Origin: a virus
IMG/VR virus record: IMGVR_UViG_3300033149_000088
Coordinates: 1-35,303 of that record
Length of the DNA stretch: 35,303 nt
Direction: 5' to 3' (one strand)
The notes beneath the pieces were generated by a model. It ran no database searches and was not told the DNA's origin. It saw nothing but the letters and a program-made list of their open reading frames with translations. How positions within the stretch are numbered: the first letter of the stretch is position 1; every line of letters begins with the position of its first letter. Both the position numbers and the translations under genes were made by a program. This document shows positions 7,422-15,700 of the stretch, piece by piece.

Positions 7422-8405
7422 ATGGCATCGAAGAAAAAACCCGCAACTAAAAAAGCGGTAAAGAAAACGACAAAGAAGCAAGAAGAGGCTAATATTCCAT
7501 TAGAGAAGTTAGAAGAAGCAGTTGAAGAAATCAACGAGCAACCACCTCAAGCACCGCAAGATGGACAAGTTCAAGTAAACGTAGACTTCTTACGTACAAC
7601 AAAAGTTCATATCGCAATGCCTTGCTATGGGGGAATGCTGACTGAATCGACATTTATGTCATTCATTAAGTGGGCAAACACTGCTCGTCAATTAAACATT
7701 GACTGGACATTAGAAACAATGGTTAATGAATCATTAATCAGTAGAGCAAGAAATACATTAACTGCTAAATTCTTACATATGGAAGATGCAACTCACTTAA
7801 TGTTTATTGATGCTGATATTGGTTGGGAGCCTTGGCATCTACTAGTTCTATTGAATAGAGACGTAGACGTTATTGGTGGATTATATCCAATGAAGACTAT
7901 GCCGATCAAGTGGGTAGTTAATGGTTTCGACGGCGCAGAAGAAGGACCAGATGGATTCCAAGAAGTATCTAAAGCAGGTACAGGTTTCTTATTGATTAAG
8001 AGACATGTATTTGAAAAACAAAATTCCCACCCTGCTGTGAAGCAGTATAAAAACGACATCGGATTAGATCCAGTTTACGATCAGTATCTTAAAACTTATT
8101 TTGATACTGCGGTGAGACAGAATCGTTACTATTCAGAAGATTGGACATTCTGTGAAAACTGGAGAGATATCGGAGGAAAAATTTATGTCGATAAAAGAGT
8201 TCTGTTAAGACACTCAGGATCATATGTATTCTGTATGGAAAATCAACAGTTCTTGCTTGACAACATTGGCCCTATGTATGTGCAAATGGAAGAGCAGAAA
8301 AAAGCGGCAGGATTAAACTCTGACTTAACACCTGATAGTGATGGTAACGTCACATTAGATGTTCCGGTTAACGATGCAACTTTTGAAAAACCGGGTACTC
8401 CGTAA
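7422..8405 (+). CDS. GT-A type glycosyltransferase with Lys-rich N-terminal tail, 327 aa
   Basis: A good AAGGAG Shine-Dalgarno lies just before the ATG. The first 25 residues are an alanine/lysine repeat-like tail (KKKPATKKAVKKTTKKQ), then an acidic stretch and, from about residue 60, a glycosyltransferase core: VHIAMPCYGG, SLISRARNTL, and HLMFIDADIGWEP with the DxD metal/sugar-nucleotide motif near 129-131, followed by GGLYP and AGTGFLLIKR. It probably transfers a sugar from a nucleotide-sugar, either to a virion protein, phage DNA or host envelope; the acceptor is unknown. It ends a transcription unit: a hairpin terminator follows about 30 bp downstream. Confidence 0.85.
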   Translation: MASKKKPATKKAVKKTTKKQEEANIPLEKLEEAVEEINEQPPQAPQDGQVQVNVDFLRTTKVHIAMPCYGGMLTESTFMSFIKWANTARQLNIDWTLETMVNESLISRARNTLTAKFLHMEDATHLMFIDADIGWEPWHLLVLLNRDVDVIGGLYPMKTMPIKWVVNGFDGAEEGPDGFQEVSKAGTGFLLIKRHVFEKQNSHPAVKQYKNDIGLDPVYDQYLKTYFDTAVRQNRYYSEDWTFCENWRDIGGKIYVDKRVLLRHSGSYVFCMENQQFLLDNIGPMYVQMEEQKKAAGLNSDLTPDSDGNVTLDVPVNDATFEKPGTP

Positions 8406-8436
8406 ATATAGTTCCTAAACTATATAACTAAGTATA

Positions 8437-8463
8437 ATGCCCCTCTCCCAAGGGGCATTTTTC
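8437..8463 (+). terminator. Rho-independent terminator
   Basis: ATGCCCCT (8437-8444) pairs with AGGGGCAT (8451-8458) across a 6-nt loop and is followed by TTTT, a classic intrinsic terminator. It separates the glycosyltransferase unit from the internal-protein-like genes. A weaker hairpin (ATATAGTT / AACTATAT, 8406-8425) lies just before it, immediately after the stop codon. Confidence 0.9.
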
Positions 8464-8483
8464 CTTGTGTATTCCTCTTTATT

Positions 8484-8492
8484 GATAAATAC
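8484..8492 (+). promoter_or_regulatory. Late promoter (GATAAATAC) for the gene at 8518
   Basis: GATAAATAC lies 25 bp before the ATG at 8518 and just after the terminator, so it starts a new unit. An AAAGGA Shine-Dalgarno (about 8502-8507) lies between. This site has a leader, in contrast to those at 470, 24813 and 33501. Confidence 0.7.
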
Positions 8493-8517
8493 TTATATTA
8501 ACAAAGGATTGATATCA

Positions 8518-9591
8518 ATGAAGTTCAATGAAATAACCGAAAATGCATCAGCGGGTGCTACAGGCGCAGGATCAGTTGCATCTGTGAATATGCCAATGAG
8601 TACTCAATCACGCAATCCTAGCATTTATGGTGGCAAAAAGGCTGGAAACTTACTGACAGGTAAAAAATCAAAGGGCAAATATGCTAATTCTGTCCAAGCA
8701 CGTAAGCAAACTAAAGTCAACGAATCTCAACAATTAAACGAAGTGGCTCCTCTAGTCCTTAATGGAATAAGACTAGTTGCTCCTTATGCTATAAAAGGGG
8801 CCAAACATCTTTGGAAGCATAAAAAGAAAGCCGCAGGTGCTGGTGTAGTAACTGACGTTGTGGTAAACGATGGGGAGGCTACATTAGGGGCCGCGAAAGA
8901 GGTCGCAAATTGGCTTTTGGATGTAGATGCTGATGAATCTTTACTTGTAGAGATAGCCAAAAAGATTTTAGAAGTAGCAAAAAAGTTTCCATGGGCAACG
9001 GCAGCCATTGTTGCGTTCTATGGTGGTAAAGCGGCTTGGGAATATTATCTCGACCGACAAGAAGATTTAGAACAAAAAGAACGAGATGAATTAATGCGTT
9101 TACAAGCACGTACACTTGAAAGAATTTCTAAGCAACTAGAAGTACAACCTGTAACAGAAGACGAAGTATCAGAAGCAGAAGTTCTTGTAGTCAAAGGTGC
9201 AAACAGAAAAGATCGCAGGTCTGGATTTGTTAAACACGGTGAAAGCAGAGTAGACCATGAAGTTAAAATGGCAAAAGCAGATTTATTTGCAACAGCAAAA
9301 AATGCACAAGAAATTATGATGCTACTTAAAGACAGAACTGAAGAAGAAGGGATCAAAGGTTGGATGCAATCTTATATTACATTAGCAAATGATTACCTTA
9401 ATTCAGTTGCAGAATCATTACAGTATGAAATGCAAATGCATGAAGATCAACCCGCAACTTACGGCAACGGAGAAGATGACAGATATCACGTAAGTAAATT
9501 AGACACAGAGCCATATGGTGAGCCCAGTTCAAGTTACCCAGGAGGTACGTTGACAGGTACAAACTTGGCAGAAGATGGAGACAAACAATGA
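8518..9591 (+). CDS. Putative capsid-targeted internal protein, 357 aa
   Basis: I start at 8518 (MKFNEITENASAGATG), because the longer upstream frame would begin inside the terminator. The N-terminus has an ITE tripeptide at 6-8, like the T4 prohead-protease site (L/I)xE, followed by an Ala/Gly-rich stretch. A second candidate site, QLNE, occurs near residue 80. Residues 28-70 are very basic (GGKKAGNLLTGKKSKGKYANS). One or two hydrophobic segments follow (about 83-95, and FPWATAAIVAFYGG near 160-173), then a charged coiled-coil-like region. This fits an internal head protein with a membrane-active segment, but no homologous function is known to me. Stop overlaps the next start. Confidence 0.75.
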   Translation: MKFNEITENASAGATGAGSVASVNMPMSTQSRNPSIYGGKKAGNLLTGKKSKGKYANSVQARKQTKVNESQQLNEVAPLVLNGIRLVAPYAIKGAKHLWKHKKKAAGAGVVTDVVVNDGEATLGAAKEVANWLLDVDADESLLVEIAKKILEVAKKFPWATAAIVAFYGGKAAWEYYLDRQEDLEQKERDELMRLQARTLERISKQLEVQPVTEDEVSEAEVLVVKGANRKDRRSGFVKHGESRVDHEVKMAKADLFATAKNAQEIMMLLKDRTEEEGIKGWMQSYITLANDYLNSVAESLQYEMQMHEDQPATYGNGEDDRYHVSKLDTEPYGEPSSSYPGGTLTGTNLAEDGDKQ

Positions 9592-10823
9592 GTTCAATAT
9601 TACGTGGACTAAATGAAAATGAGATGCCTACAGAAGCAAATCCTGATCAAATGAGACAACAATTATCTGAATTAGATAAAGCGGCAGATAAGGCAAAATA
9701 CGCCCTTGATGAAGTTGATCAAGCAACACGTGTTATAAAGTATGGTACTGACACTACAGAAATTATAGTAGCGGTACAAGGTATTGCAGATACTTTAGGT
9801 ACTATGTTTGATCATAAAGAACTTCATTACTATGAAGATAAAGTCAGAGAAGCAAACAATGCGTTAGAATCGGCTGTATACGGTCTTAGAGAGCCTTTTA
9901 ATGATCTTGCACGTGATTTACGAAATAAACATGATGAACTTGAAATGGATATTGAAGATTTAGATGAAGGACAACGTTGCTGGAAAGGTTACAAAAAGCA
10001 AGGCACAAAAATGATGTTTGGAAAACGTGTCAACAATTGTGTTAAAGCAGACGAATCATTAGAAAACGTTGCAGATGATATTGCAAAAGATTTAGGTAAG
10101 CAAGAGTGGGACGCGGCTATGGGAGAAAACATAGATATCGACGGCGCATTTGAAAAAGTTTTTAAAGATAGAAAAAGAGATCCTAAACATTATGATAAAG
10201 GACCGACTCCGGCTCCTAGAAAACCTCGTTCATATGACAAAGGACCTGAGAAAAAATCTGACATGGGTAAAATCATGTCTGAACCCTCAACTGGTTATAA
10301 CTTTGAATCTTCAAAGAAATCTAGTATGGGTAAGGTCATGGAAATGTATGATGACTATCTCTTTTTAATTTACATTAATGGTAAATTAGCGGCAGAGACG
10401 CCAATTGAAAAGAAACAAAAGAATCAATACGAAAGAGTTATTAAACAAGCATTACCTGATGCAGAAGTTACATTCAAACCTACACCAAGACATTACTATA
10501 GTGCTGAACAATTAACAGAAGGTACAGGTAGAATCAGAGCCGCTATTTTCGGTATTGCATTAATATCAGCAATGTTTGGTATTAATAATAAGATGGCACA
10601 AGAGACTTATGAAAAGAGCCATCAATTGCAACAGTTAACACAAGTTTATGCTCATGCAAAGCAATGTGGTGACGAAGCAAAAATGAAGGATGTTGAACGT
10701 AGAATGGGCAATCATAAAATGAGACTTGATCTAGGTAAAGGTGATGTTGATTTTGACGGTAGACCCGGTGATGACGATATTAAAGATATCGATTATATAA
10801 AAACAAGTTGTGAGGTTAACTAA
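9588..10823 (+). CDS. Unknown 411-aa protein with Cys-flanked basic module
   Basis: It overlaps the previous gene by four bases (ATGA). The N-terminus MSSILRGLNENEM has LNE at 8-10, compatible with a prohead-protease cut. Residues about 15-120 are a heptad-rich helical region (LSELDKAADKAKYALDEVDQATRVI). Near residues 127-150, DEGQRCWKGYKKQGTKMMF begins a Cys-to-Cys basic module that ends in NNCVK; similar modules recur in marine phage proteins (from memory). A Pro/Lys-rich linker follows with repeated MGK[IV]M, then a small compact domain (about 260-300), QLTEG, and a hydrophobic helix (AAIFGIALISAMFG, about 318-331). It could be an injected or virion-internal protein. Function unknown. Confidence 0.75.
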   Translation: MSSILRGLNENEMPTEANPDQMRQQLSELDKAADKAKYALDEVDQATRVIKYGTDTTEIIVAVQGIADTLGTMFDHKELHYYEDKVREANNALESAVYGLREPFNDLARDLRNKHDELEMDIEDLDEGQRCWKGYKKQGTKMMFGKRVNNCVKADESLENVADDIAKDLGKQEWDAAMGENIDIDGAFEKVFKDRKRDPKHYDKGPTPAPRKPRSYDKGPEKKSDMGKIMSEPSTGYNFESSKKSSMGKVMEMYDDYLFLIYINGKLAAETPIEKKQKNQYERVIKQALPDAEVTFKPTPRHYYSAEQLTEGTGRIRAAIFGIALISAMFGINNKMAQETYEKSHQLQQLTQVYAHAKQCGDEAKMKDVERRMGNHKMRLDLGKGDVDFDGRPGDDDIKDIDYIKTSCEVN

Positions 10824-11242
10824 TGGAACAGGATGTAGATTTAAGTCATTTAGAAAATTTTATTGTAGAAGCAATTGAAACAGATACCGTTAAAGAGTAT
10901 ACAGTTCCTCTCAATGATGATGCCCAATTTATTAATAGTCATTATTTTGAAGAACACATCAAAAAAGCAGAAATTAAAGTCAGTGTTGTCGATCACATTA
11001 TAGGTGAAGAAGGTAACATATGCGATCTTTGGGTAGTAGAATTAAAAGCAGGTGACGAACAATACTCTAAAGAAATATCACTAGGTGAAACAGCAAGTTT
11101 CTTAGTTGAACAAAAAGATATTCCAGAATCAGATGAAGGCGTAGATCCTATTGAGATGCCTGGTTATGGATTTATAGAACTTTCTATTATTGCAGATTCA
11201 AAAGACCACGCATTAACGAGTATTAAATTAGAGGTTTCATAA
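10823..11242 (+). CDS. Unknown acidic protein, 139 aa
   Basis: The start overlaps the upstream stop (TAATG). It is strongly acidic and looks beta-rich after residue 20 (IKVSVVDHIIGEEGNICDLWVVELKAG). It has an IVE tripeptide at 14-16 that could be a prohead-protease site, though such tripeptides are common in acidic proteins. No catalytic motif, signal or membrane segment is visible. Its place between two candidate internal proteins suggests the same late unit. Function unknown. Confidence 0.7.
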   Translation: MEQDVDLSHLENFIVEAIETDTVKEYTVPLNDDAQFINSHYFEEHIKKAEIKVSVVDHIIGEEGNICDLWVVELKAGDEQYSKEISLGETASFLVEQKDIPESDEGVDPIEMPGYGFIELSIIADSKDHALTSIKLEVS

Positions 11243-11257
11243 CCCTCGAGGTATCTT

Positions 11258-12265
11258 ATGCGATTACGTGAATTGCAAGAAGGTATGGGGGCATCAGCAG
11301 GAGGAGGCACTCCGGGAGCCGCTGGCGCAGGTGGTTCATCATTGGGTCTTCCATATCCATCAACTTACGAAGAAGAAAACGACAAGTTCAAATACCGTGG
11401 ACCACAAAAAACTGTGGCTATGACAACTGAAGAAGAACAAGGAGAGTTCTTTAATGATCATCAGAAGATGCAAGAAATGATGGATGAGAAAAATTGGCCA
11501 ACTGACTTGCAAATAGAAGTGTTACAGAAGTATTCTAGCAATACAAATCAAGGCGAAGACTTTATATTAGATCATAGTTATAAAGGAATTAGACGTTTAA
11601 ATAACTACGGTTTACTACAGAATACAGAAAACTTACAGATATTAACAAAACTCCCACAAGATGTTATAGACAAGATCAATCAAACATGGCAAATGTCTAT
11701 TCCTAAATTACAAGCAAGTTCTGTTTCTGATTTAGCATTTGAAAAATATATTAATCAATTTGGTTTTCTTACAAAACCCGCAGTTGCTATTGATGCTGAC
11801 ATTGTAATGGCAGAAGCAAGATGGGTTGCTAGTATTATTAAAGGTGAAAAAGCAAAAGCCTGTCATATTTTAACACCAAAAGGGCCAGGTGTCAAGTCCA
11901 ATGAACTTGATCCTAGTCTGTCACCTGCTAAACAAAAAGAACTAGCATTCGTAGAAGATAAACATTGGCCTAGAAGTGAACTACCACAACTCAATATTGA
12001 TGATCTTAAAGACGAAGACATTGAAGAAAAACATGTACGATTTGAAATACTGAAACCTGTACAGACTGAACGTGAAAAAGGCCTTGTAAAGAAAACATTA
12101 AAGATGCTAAAGAAAGGTAAACACAAGCCTATAGTCATTGATCAGTTAGGTTATATTGTCAATGGACATCATAGATATGATGCGTACAAAAAATTAGGTG
12201 CAACTTATGTTCCTGTCATTAAGGTAAATGCAACCATCGAAGAACTAATCGATAAATACATGTAA
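11258..12265 (+). CDS. ParB/sulfiredoxin-like nuclease-domain protein with capsid-targeting-like N-terminus, 335 aa
   Basis: MRLRELQEGMGASAGGG opens with LQE at 6-8 followed by a Gly/Ala-rich stretch, as expected after a gp21-type cleavage. The C-terminal 80 residues carry a ParB/Srx-like domain: KPIVIDQLGYIVNGHHRYDAYKKLGATYVPV, with the GHHRYDA core near residue 303 matching the ParB nucleotide-binding motif GxxRxxA. ParB-like domains bind CTP or act as nucleases or ATPases. A packaged ParB-like enzyme could act on host DNA on entry, which is inference. The middle (about 60-220) is helical and unassigned. It lies 15 bp after the preceding gene, with GAGG before the ATG. Confidence 0.8.
   Translation: MRLRELQEGMGASAGGGTPGAAGAGGSSLGLPYPSTYEEENDKFKYRGPQKTVAMTTEEEQGEFFNDHQKMQEMMDEKNWPTDLQIEVLQKYSSNTNQGEDFILDHSYKGIRRLNNYGLLQNTENLQILTKLPQDVIDKINQTWQMSIPKLQASSVSDLAFEKYINQFGFLTKPAVAIDADIVMAEARWVASIIKGEKAKACHILTPKGPGVKSNELDPSLSPAKQKELAFVEDKHWPRSELPQLNIDDLKDEDIEEKHVRFEILKPVQTEREKGLVKKTLKMLKKGKHKPIVIDQLGYIVNGHHRYDAYKKLGATYVPVIKVNATIEELIDKYM
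12251..12259 (+). promoter_or_regulatory. Candidate late promoter (GATAAATAC) for dps
   Basis: GATAAATAC lies in the last codons of the ParB-like gene (coding Asp-Lys-Tyr), 20 bp before the ATG at 12280. An AGGA Shine-Dalgarno lies between. It could raise expression of the Dps-like gene and the giant gene after it. The overlap with coding sequence means chance cannot be excluded. Confidence 0.45.
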
Positions 12266-12279
12266 CAGGAACAATTATA

Positions 12280-12723
12280 ATGCTCTCAGAGAACCTTAAA
12301 ATACTATTAGCAACTTCTTATGCTTTTGTCATAAAAGCACAAAACTTTCATTGGAATATCGAAGGTTCTAACTTCCCACAATATCACAAATTTTTTGATG
12401 ATTTAAACAATGAAGTCTATGAAAACGCAATAGATAGAACTGCGGAATACATTCGTACACTAGAAGCATATACACCTGGTTCTATTGGACGTTATGCAGA
12501 ACTGTCATTAATACCTGATCAAGTAAAAATACCTAGAGCAGAATTAATGTTTGCAGAACTATATAGAGACAACGAAATCATCCTCGAACACTTAAACACA
12601 TGTTATGATTCAGCAGAAGCAGAAAAACAATATGGTATTTCTAACTTTGTTGCTGAACGTTTAGATGCACACAACAAACATCAGTGGATGATAAGAAGCA
12701 CACTTAAGACTAACAGGGAGTAA
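12280..12723 (+). CDS. dps: Dps-like ferritin, 147 aa
   Basis: It matches the Dps/ferritin-like fold: SYAFVIKAQNFHWNIEGSNFPQYHKFFDDL with His24 and His36 at the 12-residue spacing of E. coli Dps His51/His63, then Asp40/41, Asp52 and Glu56 (AIDRTAEYIR) completing the inter-subunit ferroxidase site. The spacing from Asp40 to Asp52 is one longer than in E. coli. The C-terminal helix ends DAHNKHQWMIRSTL. Dps dodecamers oxidise and store iron and can coat DNA. It lacks the lysine-rich N-terminal tail used for DNA binding, so ferroxidase or peroxide protection is more likely. It sits in a late unit of candidate internal proteins, 2 bp before the giant gene. Confidence 0.88.
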   Translation: MLSENLKILLATSYAFVIKAQNFHWNIEGSNFPQYHKFFDDLNNEVYENAIDRTAEYIRTLEAYTPGSIGRYAELSLIPDQVKIPRAELMFAELYRDNEIILEHLNTCYDSAEAEKQYGISNFVAERLDAHNKHQWMIRSTLKTNRE

Positions 12724-12725
12724 AC

Positions 12726-15700
12726 ATGCTCTCTAGTCAATTTGAAAACATCATACTAGAATATAAGCAAGACATCACAATTAAAAAGATGGGTGAACCT
12801 TTGGTTGCACGATTTGCTAAAGATGTCATACGAAACCCACAGCAATTAGCACCAGAAACTAAAAAGATTGTAGATGCTCTTGGTAAAACAGAAGAAGCAC
12901 TTATTCATGCTCCTAATCCAGAAGGCGCATCTCCTGCAGATTTAGCAAAGATAGAAGCAAAGAAAGAAAAGTTAAAAGAAAAATCTCTCATCTTAAAGAA
13001 TCAACTTGCTGTTAAAGTCTTAAATAAACTTGAAGCGGCAGATCCTACAAATAACAAAGGATATGTACAGTGGTTAGCACGAACATATATTAACAATGAT
13101 GATATGTTGGAAGATGTAGAATCTACTGTTGCTGATTACTTAGATAAGTTTCATAAATTAAAAGTTAAACGTCATTTGGCTAATGCAGACATAGGGCAAT
13201 ACAAAGACTTTGATACGTTTATGAATGACATGGATCAGTATCCTAATGACGTTTTAGACGATGATGAAAAATCAAAGAAAACATACAACGCAGACAAAAT
13301 ATATGATGAAAACGGTATCTTAATTATTCATCCAAAAGATAAAGAAGCGGCATGTCGTTACGGTCGAGGAACTCGTTGGTGTACAGCCGCAACACGTGGG
13401 TACAATCACTTTGCTTCATACAATCGTAGAGGACCTCTCTATATATTTGTTCCGCGTAAGCCAGATCATCCAGGAGAGAAATATCAATTTCACTTTGAAG
13501 ACAACGTAGTTGCAGATGAATCAGATGCTTACTTAGGTCAAGATCAATTAATTCAATTAGTAACTAGATATCCTGCACTTAAAGATGCTTTCCAAGAACA
13601 AGCAGAAAAGTACGGCCTTATATATCTACAGAAACCTAAAAGAGTTATGAAAGGTTCTAACTTTGAAGTAGAAGAATATAGAAAAGATAATAAACCTATA
13701 TACTTAATGAAGGGCGAAATGGATGTAGGCGGCGAGTATGGCAAACAAGACTTATACATGATATGGAAAAATGACCCTGACGACCCTGACTACAAGATCA
13801 AATCAATAGGCACTAGTCGGTATGGTGGAGACGCAGAATTAAATGTATTACAACAACATAAATTAGTTAACAAATATCCTGAACTCATCTCTAAATATGG
13901 ATTAAAAACAAAACACATTGAGCAAGAACCTGGACGCAGTAAAACAAAAGCAGGAGCCGATGTAGAGATGCATGGCACTACTGCTATTTTAAAAGACAAG
14001 CAAGGACATAAAACAGCAGTCGAAATAGAAAATGTTAACTCTGCCCGCGAGGGCGGCCTTTTAATAAAAACATCAAAAACAAATCCTTTTGAGCATAATA
14101 AAAAAGATCGAAAAGAAATCAGAAATCAAATTAATCCTTATGAAGTAACACTTCAACACCCTGAACTTATTGATGTATATGCTCCTATACTAGATAAAAA
14201 AATTAAAAATGCGTTACGTCAATTCGATGGCAGTACTAAAGAGAAAAGAAAATTTAAAGAAGACTTATATCAAAAATATGCGCCTTTGACGCCTTATAAA
14301 TTGTATAAAAAAGATGATGCAATAATCAAAAGTCATGTGACGCCAGAAGGAAAACCTATTTTAGATTATATCATTACAAAAGAAAACGATAAAGAAACAA
14401 ATGCGATAACAGTAGTTCATCGTAATCAACGTGATGGTAATGTTGAGAAAATTGTACAAGCAGAACCTACACGAATGTATGATTTATCTGGTGATGAAGA
14501 TTACAATCTAAGAACTCCAGACGGAGAAATTTATGGTAACGCAGAAACAGAACCTAAGTATCAACGTTATTATACACCGGTAAGGAGAAACTTGGAAGAC
14601 CAACGTGCATTGCCTTTTTTACCTTCTGTTGCATACTTAGACAAATATCCTAGTTTAAAAGAATTATACAAAGACACTTCTTTAGCAACACCCAAAGAAA
14701 AAGAACTATCAAATGCTACTCTAAAAGATTTTGGAAAAACAAAACGTGACAAAGACTCCAGTTCATATTATAGACAAGATTGGCATGATGAGAATGCAGA
14801 GACAATGCGTAACTTTATTGTTAAACCTAAAGATGCAAAAGAAGGTGAGTCGTATGCAATTAGTTGGAGTCCAGAAGTTCCGGCACTATCACAAATATAT
14901 CACTCTGCCGCTGACGGTACTCAAACAAAATTAGACAAAGCAGAAACTAAAAGACATGTTCTAAAAAGTTTTCCTGAAATTAGAGAAATGCAAGTAAAAG
15001 ACTGGGACAAATTTATTAAAGATAATCCTGAGTATCAACCAAATCAACACGGCGAAGGTTCTCGTTACAATGACGATATGTTACAAGATTGGTCGTTTAC
15101 TCCCACAGAAGTCGAAGATAATGATCGTGTAATAGTATCACAGTACGGACCTAAACAGGGAGATCCTTTCCAACTACCTAGTTTTGAAGTTTTCCCTAAA
15201 CAAGAGAATCCTTTCGGTAAAGTAGGAGATACATTCTTTGTTTACTTAAGTTTAAAAGATTATCGTGGTAAAACAGGAAAAATTAGTGACATTCGTATAG
15301 AACGAGTAGGAAAAAACACACATCATCAAGTACCTATTGATCAGTATGGTAGACAACAAAAACCAGACGACACAAATTTTAAACCTGCAGGACAAGAACT
15401 CGTAGAAAACAGAACTTCTTTAGATTCCAAAGAAATTATTGATTTTTTCAGATACTATCCTGAGTTAAGAAACATGATTAAAGATGAAAACATTCATCCT
15501 AAAGTTCCGCATCCAGCACTCGCACAGAAGCCAGAAGAAAGTGATGAAAACACTCAACAAATGGACGGGTTTAAATTAGAAAAACAAGTAACAAATAATC
15601 CTAACTTAGACAAATACTTTATTGTACCAGATGAAGAAAGATATCCCGGTGAGTATTTTACTATGTTTGAGTATCATCCTTTAAAAACAGATCCACTTGG

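Noticed and set aside
8437-8517. Longer start for the gene at 8518
   Set aside because: It would begin inside the terminator hairpin and run through the late promoter at 8484; the ATG at 8518 has a good Shine-Dalgarno and tag-like N-terminus.
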